In this document: positions 16,794 to 24,325 of the stretch, in pieces | How positions within the stretch are numbered: the stretch's first letter is position 1 | Layout of the letters: every line of letters begins with the position of its first letter | Assembly: GCA_035527515.1 (NCBI GenBank) | Contig: DATLAJ010000128.1 | Location: 1 to 32,023 of the forward strand | DNA length: 32,023 nucleotides | Source of the DNA: a bacterium | GTDB lineage: Bacteria > B130-G9 | Reading direction: 5' to 3' | Made by a program: the position numbers and the translations under genes | The notes under the pieces: model-generated | Database searches by the model: none | The model's input: only the letters and a program-made list of their open reading frames with translations | Told to the model about the DNA's origin: nothing

Positions 16794-16822
16794 TTGATAT
16801 GAGCTAAAGATTTGGCTAAAAT
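16794..16822 (+). promoter_or_regulatory. Sigma70-type promoter of the exported 346-aa protein
   Basis: TTGATA (16794-16799), 17-bp spacer, TAAAAT (16817-16822). The predicted start near 16829 leaves a leader of about 85 nt before the ATG at 16914. Confidence 0.6.
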
Positions 16823-16913
16823 GTTCGATAAGTACCTATTGTAGTTACTACCGAGACCAACGCATCGAACAGCAGGACACCTTCGTAACATTTGCGAAAA
16901 TGGGAGTGTGATT

Positions 16914-17951
16914 ATGAGGCGCATTGGTCTTTTGGCTTTACTGGCAGTTCTAGTCATCGCAATCGCTGGCCTCTCTGCGGACGGCCAGGGTGCGTCCAGT
17001 CCCAAGCTCGTTCCTTACAACGGCGGGTTCTTCTCGATCAACATCCCGAGCGGCTGGGAAGTCATCACCGCCGGCCAGTGCAGCTCGTTCGCATTCGTCG
17101 TCCGTGACCCGAAAAGCCCGCTGCGGCAAGTTTTCTTCTTCGGCGAGGTGGGGCCTGTCTATCTCAGCGAGCAGCAGCGCCAGATAGACTATCAGTATAT
17201 GGCGATGGGCGGATACCCGGTCACGTGGGTGGACACGCCATCCGTTGCGCCGCTCACGCCAGCGAATTTCCTCGCGAGTTTCTCCAAAATCGCCAGAACC
17301 AAAACGGCGCAGCAGTTCATGCCTCAATGCCCGAGGCTCGAGAACTTCCAGGCCATATCAGCGCTGCCTCAGCCGTCGCCGATGCAGGGAGGCCAGACGG
17401 CTCTTGTCAGAGGTCTCTTTGCCAAGAACGGCAGGGTGGGCCAGGGTCTGTTTTCCGCCACGGTCGTGCCGCTCTTGCAGATGAACGGCGGGCCAAGCTG
17501 CGGCATTGCCTTCGGCTTCTTCGTCGCTGGCGTCACGGCCCCGAAGCGAGAGTTTGCAACCTTGGAGCCGATCTTGAGCGCCTCGCTCAGAAGCTACAAC
17601 ATATCAAACAGCTACGTTGCGAACTGCCTTCAGATGCAGGCTCGCACCTATGCTGGCATTATGAAGGCCGGCCGGACCCTGAGCGAGACTTCGGACATGA
17701 TCGTCAACGGCTGGCAGAAGCGGCAGAAAGTGGACGACATCATCGCGGAGAAGCGGTCCGATGCGATGCTCGGCAAGGAGCGGCTCTACAACCCTGACAC
17801 GGGCGAGGTGTTCGAGTTCGAGAACGGCTTCTACGACAAGTATAACCTGCACCGTCAGCGATACGAGATGAGCAACCTCCAGCCGCTTCCGGAGAGCAAC
17901 TACGACCTCTGGATGAAGGCCGCGCTGAACGGCGAGCAGCACCTGCATTAG
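16914..17951 (+). CDS. Exported protein of unknown function (345 aa)
   Basis: The ATG at 16914 has GGGAG seven bases upstream; a GTG at 16908 would be only one base from it, so ATG is preferred. MRRIGLLALLAVLVIAIAGL and then SADGQG is a signal peptide. The mature N-terminal half (PYNGGFFSINIPSGWEVITA and following) resembles beta-rich PsbP/DcrB-like exported domains, with the usual GW after the IP-x-G. The C-terminal 110 residues are helical and charged, with QARTYAGIMKAGRTLSETSD and NPDTGEVFEFENGFYDKYNL, a pattern seen in uncharacterised exported proteins. It is transcribed from its own promoter at 16794 and is convergent with a small membrane-protein gene whose stop lies nine bases away. 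Function unknown. Confidence 0.85.
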   Translation: MRRIGLLALLAVLVIAIAGLSADGQGASSPKLVPYNGGFFSINIPSGWEVITAGQCSSFAFVVRDPKSPLRQVFFFGEVGPVYLSEQQRQIDYQYMAMGGYPVTWVDTPSVAPLTPANFLASFSKIARTKTAQQFMPQCPRLENFQAISALPQPSPMQGGQTALVRGLFAKNGRVGQGLFSATVVPLLQMNGGPSCGIAFGFFVAGVTAPKREFATLEPILSASLRSYNISNSYVANCLQMQARTYAGIMKAGRTLSETSDMIVNGWQKRQKVDDIIAEKRSDAMLGKERLYNPDTGEVFEFENGFYDKYNLHRQRYEMSNLQPLPESNYDLWMKAALNGEQHLH

Positions 17952-17960
17952 GCGTATGCC

Positions 17961-18122
17961 TTAATAACCCTTAACCATCAGGCTGGCATCCGACGAGGCG
18001 CAATCGGTATGATGCACGTTCTGCAAGGAGTAAGTGGGCATTGAGTAGGCTGCCACACAGACCACCAACGCAATTATCAGTGCAACCGCGATCGCAAGGA
18101 CCGCCTCAAGACTCAGTCTCAC
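17961..18122 (-). CDS. Small single-pass membrane protein (53 aa), GTG start
   Basis: A frame too short for usual cut-offs: MRLSLEAVLAIAVALIIALV, VCVAAYSMPTYSLQNVHHTD, CASSDASLMVKGY. One strongly hydrophobic N-terminal helix (residues 6-26) is followed by a polar tail with two His and a Cys. The GTG at 18122 is preceded by AAAAGGTGAG five bases away. A near-consensus promoter lies at 18245-18273. These three signals together make a real gene likely. No homologue is recognised; it could be a membrane peptide, a toxin-like peptide or a signal-peptide-bearing exported peptide. Confidence 0.65.
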   Translation of the reverse strand: MRLSLEAVLAIAVALIIALVVCVAAYSMPTYSLQNVHHTDCASSDASLMVKGY

Positions 18123-18244
18123 GTCAGCTCACCTTTTCCGGTCTCTCGTTCCGACTATGTTGCCGGGGCCGCCTCAGAACGTGTAGCTAAAGGGCGTCAG
18201 ACAGCAGCTTGCCGGTTTTTCGTAATCTCACTTCAGCCAAGGAT

Positions 18245-18273
18245 ATTTTACCTTAATGCAGCAGTATTGTCAA
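18245..18273 (-). promoter_or_regulatory. Near-consensus sigma70 promoter with long leader
   Basis: Minus strand: TTGACA (18268-18273), exactly 17 bp, TAAAAT (18245-18250), one of the best promoters in the window. Transcription would start near 18238, leaving about 115 nt before the GTG at 18122. The leader contains CCGGCAA twice, and CGCC/GGCG segments that could pair around TTTAGCTACACG. It matches no riboswitch I can name. Confidence 0.75.
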
Positions 18274-18300
18274 TCTTCACCGTTGGGCGGCTGACTGGGG

Positions 18301-18489
18301 TTATGCTTTTCCGGCGAGCTGCGCCGCTAGTGCCGCACCGTTGTAGATGACGTGCGCCGCGATCGGCGCAATGAGGAGGCCTGTTCGCTCGAAGCTGATG
18401 GCCGCTGCGATCCCAAGACCGAAGACGAGACGGCACTCAAGGCGCTGAAACGCTGGGTCGAGGCGGTTGCCAAGAGGTATGCCAAACAC
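18301..18489 (-). pseudogene. C-terminal remnant of a CPBP-family intramembrane protease
   Basis: 62 codons ending FGLGIAAAISFERTGLLIAP, then IAAHVIYNGAALAAQLAGKA. The pattern G-x5-(Y/F)-E-R-T-G-x-L-x-A-P-I-x-x-H-x-x-x-N is the C-terminal signature (HxxxN motif) of CPBP/Abi proteases. The upstream EExxxR and FxxxH motifs are absent and the frame degrades before the radical SAM gene stop at 18537, so only the last part survives. Confidence 0.6.
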
Positions 18490-18536
18490 CCGTTAAGCTG
18501 GCAATTCACGGCTCAAGGGCGAGGCATGCGAGCGGT

Positions 18537-20048
18537 TCAAGAGAAGAAATGTAAAGGCACTGGCGTAGAGGGAGGAGGCGCATACTTGCATATAGCCAAG
18601 GGAGTATTGCCTCTATTCCTGAAACTCAGGTCGCCCTCAATGAAGCAATCGACATAGACGGTATTACCGCACCTCTCGTCAAACCACAAAGGCTCTAAAT
18701 GGAGGTCCACTGTATAAGAGTCTCCAGGACCAACGTCTCTCGAGAACTCTTGCGTGTGAAGTCTCTCTTCGGCTAAGGGATGCATGAGGTCCTTCCTAAA
18801 AACCTCGAGGCATATAAACCTTCCCCAGGGGACTTTTCTGGAGTTCCACCTGATATTGCCTACGTTCTTGACCGTAACTCTAACGACGTCCTTCCTGTGC
18901 ACCTCAGAATTCATCTCGTACTTATGAACGAATCTTCGGCTTTCGTAGAGAAACGGGGCAATATACTCGAATTCCTTTTTGCCATATCTGAATCTCTTGG
19001 AGCCAATCAATGGGATGGCAGAGAGCTGATACACGAATTGATCTACACCAATCTCGGTCGCAATGCGTTCAGCCTGTCTGAGTTCTGCATCTGAGTCGTT
19101 CCATTTGAAGAGGATATACTGCCAGATGATCCTCGGCTTATTGCCTCGTCGTAGGGATGCCAATCTCTCCAGGGACTTGAGCGCGAGTTCAATATCGCCG
19201 CCCTTCCGGTATTTTTCATAGCTCTGCTGGGTCGCCCCATCTATGGAGAACAGAATCTCGTCGAGGCCCGAAAATGCTAGCTCCTTGAGCTTTGCATCGT
19301 CCGTCAATAGTGTCCCATTAGTGTTCACGAACAACGCTGCATTCGGGCACTTCTGTCTGGTGTAGGTGATCATTTCCATGATGTTCGGATGGAGAAATGG
19401 TTCGCCGTAATTGAAAAACCCAATCTGATCTACGTTGTCCTCCGTCTCATTGATGATTTTCTGAAAAAGAGCTAGCGGCATCCTCCTCATCGAGCGCCTG
19501 GCTCTGACCGAGACGTTTTTCGGGGCCTTTCTGCCACAGGAGGTAGGGCAGTCCAGATTGCACTCCACAGTGGGCTCAATCAGGAGTCTTTCAATTCTCC
19601 TTCCCATCGTTACACGCCTACCGAATCTGGGACGCAGATAGAGTTCCATTCCATGCAGCACGCATTGCTCACAGTTTTCTGATGAACCCTTTAGGATCTT
19701 ACCTCTGATACCTCTCATCTTTGGCCCATCCCAGACTTCCCACAGGTTCTGATCCGACACATTGCCGACAATCGGCGCCTCACCGAGCGTGCCGCACGCG
19801 ACAGAGCCGTCGCAGTTTATGACCATCTCTAGGAACGGGAATGGGCAATTGGCCTTTGCGCTTGCTCCTGCATTATACGTATTCCCGAGCTGCATCCGTT
19901 TGAACAGTAGCTGCCTGAAACTCCTGCGAGTTGCCTTTAATGCTCGTTCCACCGGCGGAAACCGACGCAGGGATTTGGTCATCGTCAGGTAGTAGCCCTC
20001 GAGGAGTCTCTTAGCTCGCAGTATGAAGAGCGATACTTCGCCTGTCAC
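18537..20048 (-). CDS. Radical SAM protein with N-terminal SPASM-like and C-terminal Ig-like domain
   Basis: 503 residues from GTG 20048 (weak ribosome site; the ATG at residue 23 is an alternative). Residues 60-135 look like a SPASM auxiliary cluster domain: CPFPFLEMVINCDGSVACGT ... NLWEVWDGPKMRGIR ... CEQC (Cys68, 79, 85, 126, 129). Residues 155-360 are a radical SAM core: IEPTVECNLDCPTSC, FNYGEPFLHPNIMEMI, VNTNGTLL, ILFSIDGATQQSYEKYR. The cluster motif is spaced C-x3-C-x3-C (Cys163, 167, 171) instead of C-x3-C-x2-C. SPASM normally follows the core, so the order is inverted. Residues 385-500 (VRVTVKNVGNIRW ... VGPGDSYTVDL ... VDCFIEGDLSFRNRGNTPL) are an Ig-like domain known from surface-glycan enzymes. 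Likely a peptide- or glycan-modifying enzyme; substrate unknown. Confidence 0.85.
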   Translation of the reverse strand: MTGEVSLFILRAKRLLEGYYLTMTKSLRRFPPVERALKATRRSFRQLLFKRMQLGNTYNAGASAKANCPFPFLEMVINCDGSVACGTLGEAPIVGNVSDQNLWEVWDGPKMRGIRGKILKGSSENCEQCVLHGMELYLRPRFGRRVTMGRRIERLLIEPTVECNLDCPTSCGRKAPKNVSVRARRSMRRMPLALFQKIINETEDNVDQIGFFNYGEPFLHPNIMEMITYTRQKCPNAALFVNTNGTLLTDDAKLKELAFSGLDEILFSIDGATQQSYEKYRKGGDIELALKSLERLASLRRGNKPRIIWQYILFKWNDSDAELRQAERIATEIGVDQFVYQLSAIPLIGSKRFRYGKKEFEYIAPFLYESRRFVHKYEMNSEVHRKDVVRVTVKNVGNIRWNSRKVPWGRFICLEVFRKDLMHPLAEERLHTQEFSRDVGPGDSYTVDLHLEPLWFDERCGNTVYVDCFIEGDLSFRNRGNTPLAICKYAPPPSTPVPLHFFS

Positions 20049-20096
20049 ATGGGTACTTAACCTCTGCTTTCCGGCCAGACTCTTGAGTTACCACCA

Positions 20097-20438
20097 TCAA
20101 GTGTGTAAATTCAAGTTAGGCCGGCTGGGTTTCTTTCTCAATGTCTTTTCGTCTGCCATCCACTGCCCCGGGGCGCGACTCACTGCGATGCGCCAGGGAT
20201 GCAGGGCGGCGGTGTAAGTTCCGCTGACGATGCTTGGGTCGTTCCGGACGATGGCCTCGGCCTCTTCTTTGGATTGCGCCTCAAAGATGGCCATGCCGCC
20301 TGCCTCGTCTATGAACGGCCCACCCATCACGAGAAGCCCCGCCTCGAAGTTCTTGTGCTGATACGCCTTGTGGGCCTCTATCTGGTCCTGGGCTGCTTCT
20401 GGGGGACGCACCGCGTAAACGAAGCAACTACGAGGCAT
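20097..20438 (-). CDS. YciI-like protein (113 aa)
   Basis: YCII-related ferredoxin-like fold. RPPEAAQDQIEAHKAYQHKN carries the conserved His near the helix end, GLLVMGGPFIDEAGGMAIFE the strand-turn, SKEEAEAIVRNDPSIVSGTY the Asp-Pro turn, and LHPWRIA the final strand. A basic tail follows (KTLRKKPSRPNLNLHT). The start ATG at 20438 follows GGGGGAT. The physiological role of the family is unsettled. It shares its strand with the downstream radical SAM gene across a 48-bp gap and may be co-transcribed. Confidence 0.85.
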   Translation of the reverse strand: MPRSCFVYAVRPPEAAQDQIEAHKAYQHKNFEAGLLVMGGPFIDEAGGMAIFEAQSKEEAEAIVRNDPSIVSGTYTAALHPWRIAVSRAPGQWMADEKTLRKKPSRPNLNLHT

Positions 20439-20498
20439 GATCCCCCATCCGCGTTGCTCTCAGAGGCTATCTAAACTGACTGAATGACCGGCCTGTCA

Positions 20499-22190
20499 TT
20501 ACTCCTTGATACCAGTTACCAGGAGCTTATTCCATTGGATCGGCCCCAGGGCCTCACCGGTTCCGTGTCTGAAGAAGCCGGCGTATGTTACGTATTCATC
20601 GGTTCGCCCGCCGACCGGTGGACAGAATATGCCGCCCTGATCAGCCGGCGTTATCGGAACGGTGATAACGGTAGATGGCGGCAGATAAAAGTTAGGAGGA
20701 AGCGACAGAGGCAGACACCACCAACTGAAACGATACAGCAGCTGTTCCTCTGAAACAGCCAAATAGAGGTCAATGTCCGCCCACTCGTCCTGTTGGTTGT
20801 CGATGCCCAGGACCAATGAGACGGCATCGTCGCCTCTTTCCATGTAGTAGTGGCGCTTGGTGGTATCGAGCGCAAGAAGTGGGTTGGAGGCTGGTTCTGG
20901 CAGAAATGCTCGGACCCGGCAGACCGGTCGCCATTTGAGGGGCCCTCTGGCGGAGGGGACGATGAACTTGGTTACGTAGGCAACATAAGCCTGGCCCTGT
21001 TCAGAAACGGCGATTTTCGGGCCAGAAAACATGTCTATATTACCCCAATTCTCCTTATATTCCGGAGGCGGCAGGACACCCCAGCCGACGTCCCCGAAGC
21101 CGTAGGTGAAGAACTCTGCCTCGCCGCTCGGGCAGTAGCGCAGATAGATCGCACTGCCCATCCCATAGCAGATGTTTGCGTTGCCATAGAGGTCGATGGC
21201 TATATTAGGCCCATTGGCGTCCCAGCCGGCCTTGCCCTGGGAGACGCCGCCGGCATCTCGATTGGGGTACACCAGCTGCTGACCGTCCCAATAGACATAG
21301 TAGATGTCGCATGGCGACTGAGACGTGTCCAGAAGAGTCACGTGGGGATGGTCCTGCGTGTCAATAGCGATTCTTGGGCTCGGACTGCTGAACCCGAATA
21401 TGTCCTTAATAGCGACCCTTTGCCAACTACTCCCGTCCCAGAATGCGTAGAACGCGCCACCCTCAGCGCCGCTATAAACAACGTGGGGGAACGAACGACT
21501 GTCCAGAGCGAACCAGAAGGAACTGAACCCATAAATATATGGCACGGCGTCGATGCCCTCGCCCTCATCGCTTCCACCAAGACCCTCGAGCGACGTGCCG
21601 TTCCAGAAGGAGTAATACAGATAGTTCACGCCGTTTTCGTAGTGCAGGTAAACGAAATGCGGCTTGGCCAGGCCGTCAAGACGTACCCTGTAATCTACCG
21701 CCTGGATCTGAGCCATGGCCGTCGAGAGGTCCTGCTGCCAAGCTGTCCCATTCCACATCATATAGTGAAGCTCGGGATACGCTGTGATCTCCGCCGAGTC
21801 ATAGATGACGGCCGGCCCACCCGGCAGGTTGACCAGCTGGCAGCTTACGCCTGGGCCAAAGCTGTCAGGCCCATCGGGATTCTCCATCCCGCGCCAGATA
21901 TCTCCGTCCCAATATGCGAACTTAACAACGCCGTTGGTCGTCTGCACCGTTCCCGAGGTCGCGGCCGACCACACCAGGTTGGGCCTGTCCGCACTGTCCA
22001 CGCCGATGTCATAGTAGTATGTGCCAAGGCTGTCGAACAGCTCGCCGGTTACGCCATCGCCGACGTCGCTTTCGCCGAGACCGGTCCAGTGACCCACGAT
22101 CCGGGTCCCCTGCGCCAAACAAGCACCCGCCGAACAGGCAGCGACGATAAGAACAAAGCAAGTCAAGAATATCCACCGAAACGTCCTCAT
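20499..22190 (-). CDS. Exported WDG-repeat (propeller-like) protein with shared C-terminal module
   Basis: 563 residues. The start ATG at 22190 uses GGGAGG embedded in the last codons of the upstream 45-codon gene, so the two are translationally coupled. Residues 1-26 are a signal peptide; LIVAAC at residues 14-19 also fits a lipobox, so it may be a lipoprotein. Residues 60-420 contain about six repeats of the form (I/L)D...xPHVxY...YYxYWDGxxW, as in beta-propeller lectin or sialidase-like folds. The last 125 residues (YYMERGDDAVSLVLGIDNQQ...ADIDLYLAV...YVTYAGFFRHGTGE) match the module of the giant protein and of the 29316 protein. Ligand binding at the surface is plausible; no catalytic motif is seen. 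Confidence 0.85.
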   Translation of the reverse strand: MRTFRWIFLTCFVLIVAACSAGACLAQGTRIVGHWTGLGESDVGDGVTGELFDSLGTYYYDIGVDSADRPNLVWSAATSGTVQTTNGVVKFAYWDGDIWRGMENPDGPDSFGPGVSCQLVNLPGGPAVIYDSAEITAYPELHYMMWNGTAWQQDLSTAMAQIQAVDYRVRLDGLAKPHFVYLHYENGVNYLYYSFWNGTSLEGLGGSDEGEGIDAVPYIYGFSSFWFALDSRSFPHVVYSGAEGGAFYAFWDGSSWQRVAIKDIFGFSSPSPRIAIDTQDHPHVTLLDTSQSPCDIYYVYWDGQQLVYPNRDAGGVSQGKAGWDANGPNIAIDLYGNANICYGMGSAIYLRYCPSGEAEFFTYGFGDVGWGVLPPPEYKENWGNIDMFSGPKIAVSEQGQAYVAYVTKFIVPSARGPLKWRPVCRVRAFLPEPASNPLLALDTTKRHYYMERGDDAVSLVLGIDNQQDEWADIDLYLAVSEEQLLYRFSWWCLPLSLPPNFYLPPSTVITVPITPADQGGIFCPPVGGRTDEYVTYAGFFRHGTGEALGPIQWNKLLVTGIKE

Positions 22191-22194
22191 TCTC

Positions 22195-22332
22195 TTACCT
22201 CCCGAAACCTTTGTCTGAACTCAAATTGCCCACAAATTCAAGGAAACGAGCGGGGACGGGATTTGCGAGGACCACGACTGCGCAGACGACAGCAGCTAGG
22301 GCGATCGCAGCTAGGAGCATTCGTGCTTTCAT
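22195..22332 (-). CDS. Small exported or membrane peptide (45 aa) coupled to the WDG-repeat protein
   Basis: Below common length cut-offs: MKARMLLAAIALAAVVCAVV, VLANPVPARFLEFVGNLSSD, KGFGR. A signal-peptide-like N-terminus (residues 6-23, ANPVPA) leaves a short mature peptide of about 20 residues. A full GGAGGTGAT lies at 22341-22349, twelve bases from the ATG. A closer ATG opens only a three-codon frame. Its last codons GGG AGG TAA form the ribosome-binding site of the next gene, which starts four bases after the stop. It may be a leader peptide for translational control or a small secreted partner. Confidence 0.6.
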   Translation of the reverse strand: MKARMLLAAIALAAVVCAVVVLANPVPARFLEFVGNLSSDKGFGR

Positions 22333-22498
22333 TTTGACATATCACCTCCTCTCTGTCGATACTGACAATTGGGACTTTCGTTCAAGCTTCCCATCCCCTT
22401 GTACATCGACATTAACTAAGTACAACAACTATTGTCGCTCTAATGTTCCGGCTCTCGCTAGTCTAATATATTGCGCACCACGTCAGCTCATTGCTCGC

Positions 22499-22528
22499 TT
22501 GCTCTCTTCGTGCCGGCTCGACTATAAT
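22499..22528 (+). promoter_or_regulatory. Promoter of surE
   Basis: Perfect TATAAT at 22523-22528 with a weak TTGCTC 18 bp upstream. The expected start near 22535 gives a leader of about 30 nt before surE. Confidence 0.55.
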
Positions 22529-22564
22529 GCCCCCTCATTCTGAATAACTCATAGGAAACCCCCA

Positions 22565-23362
22565 ATGAAGATACTTCTTGTTAATGATGACGGTATAGAG
22601 GCCACGGGCCTCGTGCGCCTCGAGCAAACGCTTGCGGCACTTGCGGATGTTTATGTTGTTGCTCCCGAGACGGAGCGCAGCGCCTGCTCGCATAGCATCA
22701 CGCTCCGAAGGCCGGTTGAGGCGAGGCAGATATCGCAGCGTAAGTTTGCGGTTGATGGCGTGCCAGCCGATTGCGTCAATCTGGCTCTCTTGAATCTGTT
22801 TGCCGACGTCCAGTTCGACCTGATCTTGTCCGGCATTAACAACGGCCACAACACTGGCGAGGACGTCAGCTACTCTGGGACCGTGGCCGGAGCAATTGAG
22901 GCCACCTTGCTTGGCTGGCGAGCTATTGCTCTTTCGGTCGGTTATTCCGAGCAGCCCAACCTCGGCTCTGCGTGCGAATTCATAACGGATTTCGTGAGGC
23001 GCTTCTCGCTGAAGGACTTTCCGGATAGATGCTTTTTGAACATCAACTTTCCACGAGGCGAAGGGCCATTTCCGGTGACGTTGACCAGACAGGGCAGGCT
23101 GCACTTTGAGAATAATGTGGTCGAGGTCGATGCGAATTCTAAAGGGAAAGGAACACCGCACCGGACGAGGCGGTTCAGGATAGGACGGACTACGCGGCCC
23201 GACCTCGCCGCAGAGGGGACTGACGTTTATGCGGTGAGCAATGGCTTCATCTCGATAACACCGATGCAGTCTGATCTGACAGATGTGCGAGCGCTCGGTC
23301 TGATGCAACATCTTGTGCGATCGGTGCTTTCCGATCGGAGTCGTCCCCATCTTGAGGCATAA
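22565..23362 (+). CDS. surE: 5'/3'-nucleotidase SurE
   Basis: A metal-dependent survival-protein phosphatase that dephosphorylates nucleoside 5'- and 3'-monophosphates. It has 265 residues, normal for the family. Metal ligands: LLVNDDG (Asp8, Asp9), TERSACSHS (Ser39) and LSGINNGHN (Asn92). The [11 protein letters not shown] and [11 protein letters not shown] motifs are present. AGGAAA eight bases before the ATG and the promoter at 22499 support the start. It is followed 35 bp later by the YqaA-like gene, likely in the same transcript. Confidence 0.96.
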   Translation: MKILLVNDDGIEATGLVRLEQTLAALADVYVVAPETERSACSHSITLRRPVEARQISQRKFAVDGVPADCVNLALLNLFADVQFDLILSGINNGHNTGEDVSYSGTVAGAIEATLLGWRAIALSVGYSEQPNLGSACEFITDFVRRFSLKDFPDRCFLNINFPRGEGPFPVTLTRQGRLHFENNVVEVDANSKGKGTPHRTRRFRIGRTTRPDLAAEGTDVYAVSNGFISITPMQSDLTDVRALGLMQHLVRSVLSDRSRPHLEA

Positions 23363-23397
23363 TCCCCCCAACGTGGAATTCGGATAGGAAAGTACAA

Positions 23398-24090
23398 ATG
23401 CTCGACTGGTTGGCATCGATCCCGCACCAGCTCGTTGACTGGACCGTGGCGTGGTCCGGCTCCCCTTACAGCGTTTGGGCTCTCTTTCTGCTGGCGTTCG
23501 CGGAGTCGAGTTTCTTCCCGATACCGCCTGACGTCCTGCTGATCGCAATCGGTATGGCGAAGCCAACGTCCGCGTTATGGCTTGCGCTGGTTTGCACGGC
23601 TGGTTCGACGGTTGGGGGAATGTTCGGGTTTCTGATTGGCAGGGCGGGTGGCAGGCCGCTGCTTCTGAAGATATTCAAGGAAAAGAAGGTCGGCGTGGTT
23701 GATAGATACTTTGAGAAATACGGCGTAATGGCTGTTGGCGTCGCGGGATTCACACCCATCCCATACAAGGTGTTCACGATCTCGGCTGGCGCCTTTAGGA
23801 TGAACTTCCCCAAGTTCGTGGTCATCTCCGCCATCAGCCGAGGAGGCAGGTTCTTCCTTGTCGGCCTCGTTGTGATGTTCGTCTGGCCGCTTGTCAGGGA
23901 CTCGCTGCCGAAAGAGCAGCTGATGAGCTATCTGAACTACTTCTCGTTGGCTTTCATAATCCTCTTGATCGGCGGGTTCTATTTTGTAAGATTGATGGCA
24001 AAACGCCACGCGGCAAGGTCGGAGAAGGAGCAGGAAGCTGGTCGTTCGAGTTCGGTTGGGACGGACGGTTCCCGCTCATCCGACGCGTAA
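23398..24090 (+). CDS. YqaA/DedA-superfamily membrane protein (VTT domain)
   Basis: 230 residues with several membrane helices. Key VTT-domain marks: [17 protein letters not shown] (re-entrant loop with acidic Glu), [17 protein letters not shown], and [20 protein letters not shown] (second re-entrant loop, YqaA form). The hydrophilic C-terminal tail is rich in Ser/Glu. DedA/VTT proteins include flippases for undecaprenyl phosphate and phosphatidylethanolamine; whether the YqaA branch does this is not established. AGGAAAG lies upstream of the ATG. Confidence 0.9.
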   Translation: MLDWLASIPHQLVDWTVAWSGSPYSVWALFLLAFAESSFFPIPPDVLLIAIGMAKPTSALWLALVCTAGSTVGGMFGFLIGRAGGRPLLLKIFKEKKVGVVDRYFEKYGVMAVGVAGFTPIPYKVFTISAGAFRMNFPKFVVISAISRGGRFFLVGLVVMFVWPLVRDSLPKEQLMSYLNYFSLAFIILLIGGFYFVRLMAKRHAARSEKEQEAGRSSSVGTDGSRSSDA

Positions 24091-24125
24091 GCAAGGTGAT
24101 TCGGCGTGCTGAGGCGGTATGGCTT

Positions 24126-24153
24126 TTGAGCTGTTCTCTTTGAGACTTAGATT
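24126..24153 (+). promoter_or_regulatory. Candidate promoter of tRNA-Pro
   Basis: TTGAGC (24126-24131), 16-bp spacer, TAGATT (24148-24153), placing the start a few bases before the tRNA 5' end. Nothing equivalent precedes the second tRNA copy at 26107. Confidence 0.45.
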
Positions 24154-24162
24154 GCGATGTGT

Positions 24163-24241
<79 letters not shown>

Positions 24242-24325
24242 CTGAATGACCGGGCGTTCGCGAGCGCTGGGTTACTCTCAAGGTTGACACAGAGTTATGC
24301 AGGTGCGACAGAGGTCAGGCAGACG

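Noticed and set aside
16669-16913. A sigma54 promoter served by the paired palindromes
   Set aside because: No GG-N10-GC element with a fitting consensus was found; a sigma70-type promoter explains the downstream gene.
18123-18238. Leader of the 53-aa gene as a c-di-GMP (GEMM) or preQ1 riboswitch
   Set aside because: It has short look-alike words (CCGGCAA, TAGCTACAC) but lacks the GACGCAAAG core of GEMM and the preQ1 stem order.
20850-22337. A 495-codon open frame on the plus strand opposite the WDG-repeat gene
   Set aside because: The minus strand carries a signal peptide, regular repeats and a ribosome site; the plus frame has none.
22535-23566. A 343-codon open frame on the minus strand across surE
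   Set aside because: It lies wholly opposite a textbook surE with all catalytic motifs and has no recognisable features; it is a shadow frame.
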